From NCBI GenBank assembly GCA_017640665.1, contig JAEPQE010000003.1, forward strand, positions 62,001-126,000: a DNA stretch of 64,000 bases, written 5' to 3'. This DNA is from Balneolaceae bacterium (GTDB taxonomy: Bacteria; Bacteroidota; Rhodothermia; Balneolales; Balneolaceae). The position numbers were made by a program, and so were the translations under genes. The notes under the pieces are model-generated. The model was not told where the DNA came from, made no database searches, and was given only the letters and a program-made list of their open reading frames with translations. Shown here piece after piece: positions 9,610-16,852 of this stretch. The stretch's first letter is position 1, and each line of letters opens with the position of its first letter.

Positions 9610-9684
9610 AAGTGTACTGACTCAGTTTATTGATTGGGGACAGTGTTCGTAATAATAGGCAAAAAGTTTTGTTTTTAGAATTAG

Positions 9685-9745
9685 TTGTGAGTTTGGAGTT
9701 TTGAGTAATGAGTTAAACTCAAAACTCTTGATTCAAAACTCACAA
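9685..9745. repeat. AT-rich two-step inverted repeat between divergent genes
   Basis: Inner arms gagttttgagt (9696-9706) and actcaaaactc (9717-9727) are perfect 11-bp complements. Outer arms ttgtgagttt (9685-9694) and aaactcacaa (9736-9745) add ten more pairs. It lies in the 193-nt gap between the divergent phosphatase and polA genes, so it is not in a normal terminator position. Confidence 0.75.
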
Positions 9746-9802
9746 TTCTGGTAAAAATCCGTTAGTTTCCGATTCAAGTCAAAAGCTCTCAAATCAGAAT
9801 TC

Positions 9803-12556
9803 ATGTCCAAGAAACTTCTTTTTCTTCTTGATGGAATGGCACTTGCATACCGTGCTCATTTCGCTTTTATAAAAGCAAATCTAACGAATAGTAAAGGGAT
9901 TCCCACCGGGCCTGTTTTAGGATTTGCGAATACACTTGAGAAGATGTTGGAAGAAGAAAAACCAACTCATATTGCAGTAGCCTGGGATACTCATGCTCCT
10001 ACGTTCAGACATGATAAGGATGAAACATACAAAGCGCAGCGTCCACCTCAACCGGAAGAGCTAACTATAGGAATTCCATTGATCAAAGAAATGCTGGACG
10101 CATGGGGTATTAAGAATATTGAGCAGGATGGGTATGAAGCGGATGACATTATAGGAACCATTGCTTCTGGAGCCAATGCCGATGATGTAGATGTGTTGCT
10201 GGTTACGCCCGACAAAGATTTTATGCAGCTGGTGCACGACCATATCAAAATGATGAAGCCGAATAACAAAGATGGAGGGTTTGATATTATCGATAGGGAA
10301 GGTGTGATGGATTACTTTGGAGTTTATCCTGAGAAAGTAATTGATGTACTTGCCATACTGGGTGACACCGCTGATAACATTCCGGGAGTTCCGGGAATAG
10401 GAAAGAAAGGTGCTCCTAAATTAATTGATGAGTTTGGGTCATTGGAAGAATGTATTGCTCAGGCTGAAACGATTTCAGCAAAACGGCAACGGGAGAATCT
10501 TCAGGAATTCGCCGACCAAGCCATGCACGCTAAGTTTATGGTAACCATCAAAACGGATGTGCCTGACACTGCCGAATGGGAAGAACTGGAATGGGGAGGT
10601 TTTGATCGAAAAGATCTGGGGCTCTTTTTCAAGAAAATGGAATTCCGAACGCTCACCAAAAAGTATTTAGAGCAGGATGGTCCTGTTGCAGAAAAGTCCG
10701 GCGATCAGGTTGATTTATTCGGGTCGATTGAGGAGCCTGAACAACTGAAAAAGCTGGATGAAAAAAATAATGAGTATGAGTTAGTACAGTCGCTGGATAG
10801 GGTAAAGGAATTGGCTTCCGAACTGGTAAAAGCAGAGATTCTTTGTTTTGATACGGAAACGGATGCTCCGGATCCAATATCTGCCAATCTTGTCGGACTT
10901 TCGTTCTGTACCAAGCCCGGGACAGGATGCTATATCCCGGTAAATGTGGAAGGCGGTCTTGATGAAAAACAGGTTTTAGAGATTTTTAAGCCGGTTTTTG
11001 GGAACAAGGACTCCATCAAAGTAGCGCATAATTATAAGTTTGATTATACCATGTTATTCCGACATGGTATCAAAATAAAGGGAACATCTTTTGATACGAT
11101 GGTGGCAGCTTACCTGGTGGATGCGAGTCAGAAGATTAAAATGGATGAGCTCTCGAAGAAATACCTTGGTTATGAACCTGTTCCAATTCAGGCGCTGATT
11201 GGAAAAGGAAAAGCTCAGAAATCGATGGCAGATTTAACTCCGGAGGAAGTTTATCTCTACGCGTGTGAAGACGCCGATGTGACGCTTCAATTATATCAAA
11301 TCCTGAGCAAGAAACTCAAAGAAGACGAGCTTGAAGAAATCGCAAACACCGTTGATTTTCCGTTGATGGAGGTGCTCGGCGATATCGAGTACTACGGTAT
11401 TAAGCTGGATGTAGAAATGTTGGAAGGTTTTTCCAAAGACCTGGAAACCGATATCAAAGCATTGGAGAAAGAGATTTATGAAAAAGCAGGAGAGGAGTTT
11501 AATATCAACTCGCCGTCTCAACTCGGTGATATCCTGTTTGATAAACTCGGCCTGCCCGCCGGGAAGAAAACTAAAACGGGTAAATATTCCACCAATGAAG
11601 CGGTACTCACTAAACTGGCTGTGAAATATGAGATTCCAAGCTTGATCTTGGAATATCGGTCATTGGCAAAGCTAAAATCTACCTATGTGGATGCATTGCC
11701 CTCCATGATTAATCCTGATACTGCACGTGTACACACCGATTTCAATCAAAGTGTAGCGGCTACAGGGCGATTGGCTTCCTCGAACCCAAACCTTCAGAAT
11801 ATTCCGATTCGAACTAAACGCGGACGTGAAATCCGAAAGGCGTTTATTGCTGAGGAAGGGTTTAAGATTATGTCGGCGGATTATTCGCAGGTAGAACTTC
11901 GGGTGATCGCCCACATTGCCAAAGATGAAGCTATGATTGAAGCCTTCAAAAACGGGGAAGATATCCATGCCAGAACCGCAAAGGAGATTTTTCATCTGGA
12001 TTCACTGGATGAAGTGACCCAGGATCATCGTCGCAAAGCCAAAGAAGTAAATTTCGGGATTCCGTATGGACTAAGTGCCTACGGACTCGCTACCAATCTT
12101 GGAATAGAAAACAGCGAAGGGAAGGAGATGATTGAGGAGTACTTCAATCGTTTTCCCAACATTCAAGAGTACATTGATAAAACCACCGCCTTTGCAAAAG
12201 AAAATGGTTACGTAAAAACGTTGCTAGGTCGAAGGCGTTACATTCCGGATATCAATTCCGGTAACTGGAATGCACGTGGCTTTGCCGAGCGTGTGGCGAT
12301 TAACATGCCCATTCAGGGTACGGCAGCTGATATCATCAAACTTGCAATGATCAATATCCATGATTGCCTCGAAAACAACGAGCTAAAAAGCCGGATGCTG
12401 CTACAGGTACATGATGAGTTGATTTTCGAAATCCACGAAAGCGAACTGGATACCGTTCCGGCTAAAATCACCGAACTGATGGAAAGCGCTATGGAAATGG
12501 AAGTCCCGCTAAGTGTGGAAGCGGGAATTGCAGATAATTGGTTAGAGGCGCACTGA
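9803..12556 (+). CDS. polA: DNA polymerase I
   Basis: 917 residues with all three domains. The N-terminal 5'-3' exonuclease/flap nuclease domain (about 1-290) has DGMALAYR and the GDTADNIPGVPGIGKK helix-hairpin-helix. The 3'-5' proofreading domain (about 330-510) has an intact DTETDA motif (Asp350, Glu352) and YACEDADVTLQL. The family A polymerase domain has motif A DYSQVELR (Asp693 onward), the O-helix RRKAKEVNFGIPYG and motif C VHDEL (Asp871). It works in Okazaki-fragment processing and excision repair. Proofreading residues are kept, unlike in some family A enzymes. The stop codon is only 2 nt from the end of the convergent accessory operon. Confidence 0.98.
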   Translation: MSKKLLFLLDGMALAYRAHFAFIKANLTNSKGIPTGPVLGFANTLEKMLEEEKPTHIAVAWDTHAPTFRHDKDETYKAQRPPQPEELTIGIPLIKEMLDAWGIKNIEQDGYEADDIIGTIASGANADDVDVLLVTPDKDFMQLVHDHIKMMKPNNKDGGFDIIDREGVMDYFGVYPEKVIDVLAILGDTADNIPGVPGIGKKGAPKLIDEFGSLEECIAQAETISAKRQRENLQEFADQAMHAKFMVTIKTDVPDTAEWEELEWGGFDRKDLGLFFKKMEFRTLTKKYLEQDGPVAEKSGDQVDLFGSIEEPEQLKKLDEKNNEYELVQSLDRVKELASELVKAEILCFDTETDAPDPISANLVGLSFCTKPGTGCYIPVNVEGGLDEKQVLEIFKPVFGNKDSIKVAHNYKFDYTMLFRHGIKIKGTSFDTMVAAYLVDASQKIKMDELSKKYLGYEPVPIQALIGKGKAQKSMADLTPEEVYLYACEDADVTLQLYQILSKKLKEDELEEIANTVDFPLMEVLGDIEYYGIKLDVEMLEGFSKDLETDIKALEKEIYEKAGEEFNINSPSQLGDILFDKLGLPAGKKTKTGKYSTNEAVLTKLAVKYEIPSLILEYRSLAKLKSTYVDALPSMINPDTARVHTDFNQSVAATGRLASSNPNLQNIPIRTKRGREIRKAFIAEEGFKIMSADYSQVELRVIAHIAKDEAMIEAFKNGEDIHARTAKEIFHLDSLDEVTQDHRRKAKEVNFGIPYGLSAYGLATNLGIENSEGKEMIEEYFNRFPNIQEYIDKTTAFAKENGYVKTLLGRRRYIPDINSGNWNARGFAERVAINMPIQGTAADIIKLAMINIHDCLENNELKSRMLLQVHDELIFEIHESELDTVPAKITELMESAMEMEVPLSVEAGIADNWLEAH

Positions 12557-12558
12557 TC

Positions 12559-12834
12559 TTAATTGTAACCCAAATCTATGTTTCCATCTTCCAATTCATT
12601 GAGAAGGTTTTGAGCAATTTTTAAACTTTCTTCTTTAGACAACTTAGTTACTAATAGTCCTCCAATGGAAACTTGATAGTATAGAGTATTGTCTTCAATA
12701 ATAGGATTGATGTTTAATAATAACCCAATATCAGATTCAGAGCCATACTGCACTGCTTCATATTCAAGACCGTTTAATTGACCTTTTGAGGACCACCTTT
12801 TTTTAAGTTGTTTAATACTTTCGGGGAAATTCAT
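12559..12834 (-). CDS. Small hypothetical protein, second gene of the TIR-like operon
   Basis: 91 residues, acidic at the C-terminus, with a predicted beta-rich middle (LYYQVSIGGLLVTKL) and helical ends. No signal peptide, membrane helix or known motif is visible. It starts 9 nt after the stop of the TIR-like gene, so the two are very probably co-transcribed and may act together, for example as effector and immunity or activator protein. That role is inferred from position only. Codon use is AT-rich, like its partner and unlike polA. Confidence 0.65.
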   Translation of the reverse strand: MNFPESIKQLKKRWSSKGQLNGLEYEAVQYGSESDIGLLLNINPIIEDNTLYYQVSIGGLLVTKLSKEESLKIAQNLLNELEDGNIDLGYN

Positions 12835-12843
12835 AATTACTTA

Positions 12844-13944
12844 CTAGGTTGACACTTTTACAATACCAAAGCCAATGAGTTCTTTAAGAATGTCCATTGC
12901 TTTTGCTTCCAATTGATTCGATTCAAATGAAATATATCCGATATCTCTAAAATTAGTTGGGAAAGAAACATTAGCTTCTTTCATTATTACGATTCTATTA
13001 TCATACAAATAACCAGAAGCACCTAGTTCAAAGACTACATTTTCACTAGGTCTCCAAAGTTCATTTCCATCTTTGTCTTTAAACTCTTCGTCTGCAGAAA
13101 ATATTAAAATAGCACAATTACAGCTCTCCATTATTTCTCTGACTTTTGAACTAATTGGTCTGCCCAGATTAGGTTCATCAATAGCTACTTTATAAGGAAT
13201 TTTAAATTGATCTAAAATTTTCTTTAGCTGTTCAAGTGGTTTTTTACTCTTACCGTGAGCAATAAAAATACCTTGTCCTAGCTTAGTTTCTCTATTATTG
13301 AAGTTTTCTTCAAGACTATCTTCCTCAATTGATTTTTCTAATCCTTGTACACCTTCAGAAGGTTCGGGTTGATTTATGCTGGAAATATCTTTGATTGATT
13401 CAGATTCATTCTTTGGTGCATTAATTTCAGACTGAATAAATTTTTTAAGTTCATCAGTATTAAAACTAATCCTTGTTTCATTTCCTTTTCTTCCAGCAAT
13501 TAGGTTTCCTATTTCTGAACCTACAATTATGTGAAAAAAACAAACTGCTTGATCTTTTAAAACTTTATCTGATTCACTTGCTTCAGATTTGAAATGGTCA
13601 AACCAATGTACAGCTACATCTGTAGTAGTAAATGAATCTTCATTTCTATGTGCAGCTCGTTCAACAATAGAATTATATGCAGGTATTTTAGAAATTATTC
13701 TTCTGCAACCCTCAGAAATCTTATTTCTATTTGTAAAGTACTCTCTTCCAAAAGGTGTCAATTTTAAATTTTCTGAGTCTTCGATAACACCCCAGTATTT
13801 GAAGGCTGTTAGTTTTCTTCCATCTAGGCGTTTACTTTCGAGAACAGTTTTAGCTTCTGAAACCGAAGCACCCGTAGGTTTAGTCTTTAAATAGTTAGAG
13901 ATAATTTCTACGTCTTCTAATGTTGTTCTAATAGGTAAACTCAT
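12844..13944 (-). CDS. TIR-like (CAP12/PF10137-type) protein with N-terminal winged-helix region
   Basis: 366 residues in three parts. Residues 1-170 resemble two tandem winged-helix units (a GASVSEAKTVL...LTPFGREYF pattern, then TTTDVAVHWFDHFK). Residues 170-222 are an acidic, polar linker. Residues 225-340 match the TIR-like fold formerly called predicted nucleotide-binding: GIFIAHGKSKKPLEQLKKIL, DEPNLGRPISSKV, NCAILIFSADE, and ENVVFELGASG, whose Glu306 is the likely catalytic residue. Related domains are NAD-degrading effectors in CBASS/Pycsar immunity, but no cyclase is encoded nearby. Base composition is clearly AT-richer than polA and pepF, suggesting transfer. The family call is by motif recognition. 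Confidence 0.75.
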   Translation of the reverse strand: MSLPIRTTLEDVEIISNYLKTKPTGASVSEAKTVLESKRLDGRKLTAFKYWGVIEDSENLKLTPFGREYFTNRNKISEGCRRIISKIPAYNSIVERAAHRNEDSFTTTDVAVHWFDHFKSEASESDKVLKDQAVCFFHIIVGSEIGNLIAGRKGNETRISFNTDELKKFIQSEINAPKNESESIKDISSINQPEPSEGVQGLEKSIEEDSLEENFNNRETKLGQGIFIAHGKSKKPLEQLKKILDQFKIPYKVAIDEPNLGRPISSKVREIMESCNCAILIFSADEEFKDKDGNELWRPSENVVFELGASGYLYDNRIVIMKEANVSFPTNFRDIGYISFESNQLEAKAMDILKELIGFGIVKVST

Positions 13945-14059
13945 CGAAACTGTACTAAGTAATGTGAACTAATATAATTGCTATTAATATACTTAAGAAT
14001 AAGTAGAATATTTATTTAAAATTTTGTTTGAAATGAAGTTTTAGTAATCATTAAATCCC

Positions 14060-14223
14060 ATTCTCCCTCTGAGTTCAAACAGGTTTGAACTCGGTCTCCC
14101 CCCGAGGGGAGACAGTTGAGGTGCTGATCTGAAATTTGAATAGTTAAGAAATTAAAGGCTACACGTGTCCCTCCTCGGGGAGGCACAGATTCATTCGCTT
14201 GCGAATGGGTCAGGGAGAGGAAG
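14060..14223. repeat. Multi-hairpin repeat, copy A (left of the DUF559 gene)
   Basis: Four palindromes in a row: gagttcaaac/gtttgaactc (14071-14092), gtctcccc/ggggagac (14094-14113), cctcc/ggagg (14170-14183) and cattcgc/gcgaatg (14192-14207). The ends ttctccctct and agggagaggaa are approximately inverted copies of each other. Copy B at 14671-14820 has the same order of hairpins in the same orientation. The AT-rich middle of A is longer than that of B. This also fills most of the gene-free stretch 13945-14286. Confidence 0.85.
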
Positions 14224-14286
14224 ATTTGGGAAAAAACTTTGTAAGGAACCCCATTCACTCCGGTCTAACTTCGAAAAGACCAACCT

Positions 14287-14685
14287 ATGGAAGTAGACAA
14301 AACCAACAACTTTGGCTAAAACACCAATCTTAAAGAGCTAGCCGCGATCAACAGAAAGAAAGCTACCAAAGCAGAAGCCTGTTTATGGAAATATGCACTC
14401 TCCAAAAAGCAAACGGGTCACACCTTCAAAAGACAAAGACCAGTTCTACGTTATATCGCTGATTTTATGTGTCAGGAGTTAAAACTGATTATCGAGGTGG
14501 ATGGAAGTTCGCATAATCAGTTAGATGTAAGAATCAAAGACCTGAAAAGACAGATGGAATTGGAAGACGTTGGATTTACTGTGTTAAGATTCACGGATGA
14601 AGAGGTATTGGAGAATATGGATGATGTTAAGCGGGTAATTTCGGATACCCTAGTTGATTTGGTAACCCGTGAATCCTCTCTCTGA
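14287..14685 (+). pseudogene. DUF559 (Vsr/MutH-like fold) endonuclease gene with an in-frame stop
   Basis: Read straight through, this frame gives a complete ~132-residue DUF559 protein. Codon 11 is TAA (14317-14319). It follows NNFG, at a place where I expect Tyr (NNFGY), so TAC/TAT to TAA by one substitution is the likely event. After the stop come LKELAAINRKKATKAEACLW, KKQTGHTFKRQRPV, the nuclease motif ADFMCQELKLIIEVDGSSH and VLRFTDEEVL. The later ATG at 14467 would lose the N-terminal half of the fold, so I call it a pseudogene. Related enzymes are PD-(D/E)XK-like nucleases of unclear role. Confidence 0.8.
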
Positions 14686-14820
14686 AATCAAACAAGTTTG
14701 ATTTCTGTCTCTCCCCAAGGAGAGACAGTGGGAGGCTTTGAGTTTATGTGGGGTTAAAAATGTCCCTCTTGGGGGAGGGGTAGATTCATTCGCTTGCAAA
14801 TGGATCAGGTAGAGGAATCT
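14671..14820. repeat. Multi-hairpin repeat, copy B (right of the DUF559 gene)
   Basis: Same hairpin order as copy A: gaaatcaaac/gtttgatttc (14684-14705), tgtctctcc/ggagagaca (14706-14727), ccctc/gaggg (14764-14779) and cattcgc/gcaaatg (14787-14802, one mismatch). In the first two stems the bases differ from copy A on both arms, so pairing is kept by paired changes. Ends gaatcctctctctg and caggtagaggaatc are near-inverted copies. Confidence 0.85.
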
Positions 14821-14907
14821 TTTGGTCAATTAATCCATTTCTCCGCTTTAAATCGCTTGGTACTTCCTGTATATTCCAAGTCAAAATTAACGCTTTAGAA
14901 ACAGTAC

Positions 14908-16731
14908 ATGAGCGACGACAAACGGTTGACAGGAGCTGAGGAAATTAATTGGGATCTCAGCGATCTATATTCATCAAGTAACGATCCACAATTAGCAAAA
15001 GACAAAGAATCTCTCTTAAAAGAAGCCGATGCCTTTGCCGGGAAGTACAAAGGTAGAATTGGAAGTCTTTCAGTTTCTGAATTCAAGGAAATGCTTCAGG
15101 AATATGAGGCTTTACAGGATAAAGGAGGCAAGATAGGTTCTTTCGCTTATCTGCAATGGAGCACCGACACCGGTAATTCCGAGTATGGAAAGTTAGTTCA
15201 GGAATCCAATGAATTAGGATCTGAACTAAGCCAGAAATTGGTGTTTCTGGATGTGGAATGGTTGAAAGTTCCGGATGAAGAAGCCCAAAAGATTATTGAC
15301 GCTCCGAAGTTGGAGTTCTACAAGCACTATTTAGAGTCATCGCGTAGATATAAAGATCATGTACTCAAAGAAGAGCAGGAGCAGATTTTATCAGCGAAGT
15401 CGGTAACGGGACGAAGTGCATGGGTTCGCTTTTTTGATGAGACGTTGGGTCAGGCTAAGTTTGAGTTGGATGGCGAAGAATATTCGGAGCAGGAAGTACT
15501 TAGTAAACTTCATGATTCTGACCGCGAGTTAAGAATCAGGGCACATGCTTCATTAACAAAGAAATTTAAAGAGCTCTCGCATCCGCTCACGTTTGTGTTC
15601 AATACGTTGCTGGCAGACAAGTTCACGAATGACAAACTACGGAAATACCCGAGCTGGATTACTTCCCGGAACCTATCCAACGAAACCGACGACGAGACGG
15701 TAGAAGCTCTGGTTAATTCAGTGACTTCGAAATATGAGCTTGTTCAGCGCTATTATAAGTTGAAAGCGCAGTTACTTGGACTGGATGAGATGCTGGATTA
15801 TGATCGGTATGCGCCGATAGCCAAAAACGAAGCAACCATCACCTGGAAAGAAGCCGAAGAAATGGTGATGGATTCATATACCAACTTCCATCCCGAAATG
15901 GGAGAAATTACCAGCTATTTCTTTGATAAGAATTGGATTGATGCTGCCATCAAACCGGGGAAAAGAGGGGGGGCGTATTCGGCAAGTACTGTTCCTTCAG
16001 TTCATCCCTATGTGTTCATGAATTTTGATGGGAAAATCAGAGATGTTCAGACACTCGCTCATGAACTGGGACATGGAGTACATCAGTATTTATCACGACA
16101 GCAAGGTCCTTTACAAGCTGGAACTCCGCTAACAACCGCTGAAACTGCATCGGTTTTTGGAGAGATGCTGGTGTTTCAAAAACTGCTCAAAGAATTAGAT
16201 GATCCAAAAGAGAAACTGGCTCTGATTGTTGGGAAAATTGATGATACCATTGCGACCGTGTTTCGTCAGATTTCGATGAATCGGTTTGAGAACGCTATGC
16301 ATACTGCTCGTAGAGAAGAAGGAGAATTAACGGCAGAAAGATTCTCAGAGTTATGGATGGAGCAACAGAAAGCTTTGTACGGGGATTCGGTTAAACTTAC
16401 CGATGAGTACGGAATTTGGTGGAGTTATATTCCTCATTTTCTTCATACACCCGGTTACGTATATGCGTATGCATTTGGGGAATTATTGGTGTTGGCTTTG
16501 TATGAAGAATATACAAGAAAGTCGGAGGGCTTCGCAGATAAGTATTTGGAATTATTAGGAGCGGGCGGTTCAGAATGGCCACATGATCTGGTAGCAAAAA
16601 TGGGGCTGGACATCCGGGATCCGGAATTCTGGAATAAAGGACTGGCATCGTTTGAACGAATGGTGGAAGAGGCTGAACAGCTGGCGGGAGAAATCTCCCA
16701 AAAAGATGCTTTTAGCACAAATAACAAATAA
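14908..16731 (+). CDS. pepF: Oligoendopeptidase F (M3 family zinc metallopeptidase)
   Basis: 607 residues, typical for M3B peptidases. The zinc site HELGHGVH starts at residue 385, with the third ligand expected about 25-30 residues later in ETASVFGEM (TTAETASVFGE). The N-terminal PepF domain covers about 20-200. The C-terminal YIPHFLHTPGYVYAYAFGELL stretch is the substrate-binding Tyr/His region of the family. It cleaves short oligopeptides in the cytoplasm; no signal peptide is present. It begins 87 nt after repeat copy B and marks the right edge of the accessory islet. Confidence 0.96.
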   Translation: MSDDKRLTGAEEINWDLSDLYSSSNDPQLAKDKESLLKEADAFAGKYKGRIGSLSVSEFKEMLQEYEALQDKGGKIGSFAYLQWSTDTGNSEYGKLVQESNELGSELSQKLVFLDVEWLKVPDEEAQKIIDAPKLEFYKHYLESSRRYKDHVLKEEQEQILSAKSVTGRSAWVRFFDETLGQAKFELDGEEYSEQEVLSKLHDSDRELRIRAHASLTKKFKELSHPLTFVFNTLLADKFTNDKLRKYPSWITSRNLSNETDDETVEALVNSVTSKYELVQRYYKLKAQLLGLDEMLDYDRYAPIAKNEATITWKEAEEMVMDSYTNFHPEMGEITSYFFDKNWIDAAIKPGKRGGAYSASTVPSVHPYVFMNFDGKIRDVQTLAHELGHGVHQYLSRQQGPLQAGTPLTTAETASVFGEMLVFQKLLKELDDPKEKLALIVGKIDDTIATVFRQISMNRFENAMHTARREEGELTAERFSELWMEQQKALYGDSVKLTDEYGIWWSYIPHFLHTPGYVYAYAFGELLVLALYEEYTRKSEGFADKYLELLGAGGSEWPHDLVAKMGLDIRDPEFWNKGLASFERMVEEAEQLAGEISQKDAFSTNNK

Positions 16732-16747
16732 CAAAACTCAAACAAGC

Positions 16748-16823
16748 TTCAAATACAAAATCCCAATGTCGGATATGTTTAGTACATTCCTGCTTATTAA
16801 TTGATTTTTGTTTGGTATTTGAA
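16748..16823. repeat. Imperfect AT-rich inverted repeat
   Basis: Arms ttcaaatacaaa (16748-16759) and tttggtatttgaa (16811-16823) pair with one bulge. Similar short words (caaa, atttgaaa, attgaaaatt) continue outward. It fills most of the 121-nt gap after pepF and resembles in style the repeat at 9685-9745. Confidence 0.45.
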
Positions 16824-16852
16824 ATTTGAACATTGAAAATTACATCTGAAAG

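Larger units (their letters stand above)
14060..14820. mobile_element. Candidate repeat-bounded DUF559 unit
   Basis: A DUF559 endonuclease gene (now interrupted) is flanked by two direct copies of a ~150-165 nt structured repeat. The right copy overlaps and supplies the end of the reading frame: its first bases encode the last residues and the TGA. The arrangement recalls nuclease or transposase genes flanked by palindromic repeats that they mobilise, such as RAYT/REP pairs. No target-site duplication or transposase is recognised, so mobility is a hypothesis. Confidence 0.45.

Noticed and set aside
12844-13944. TIR-like protein as part of a standard CBASS, Pycsar or Thoeris system
   Set aside because: No CD-NTase, pyrimidine cyclase or ThsA-like gene is present within the window around it; only a 91-residue partner is encoded.
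14016-14258. 80-codon minus-strand frame with a SLTHSQANESVPPRGG-like product
   Set aside because: It is a translation of repeat copy A. The product simply reflects the palindromes and has no protein character of its own.
14467-14685. Short DUF559 frame as an independent gene
   Set aside because: It lacks the N-terminal half of the fold, and the same frame continues upstream with family-like sequence to a stop at codon 11, so a broken longer gene is the better reading.
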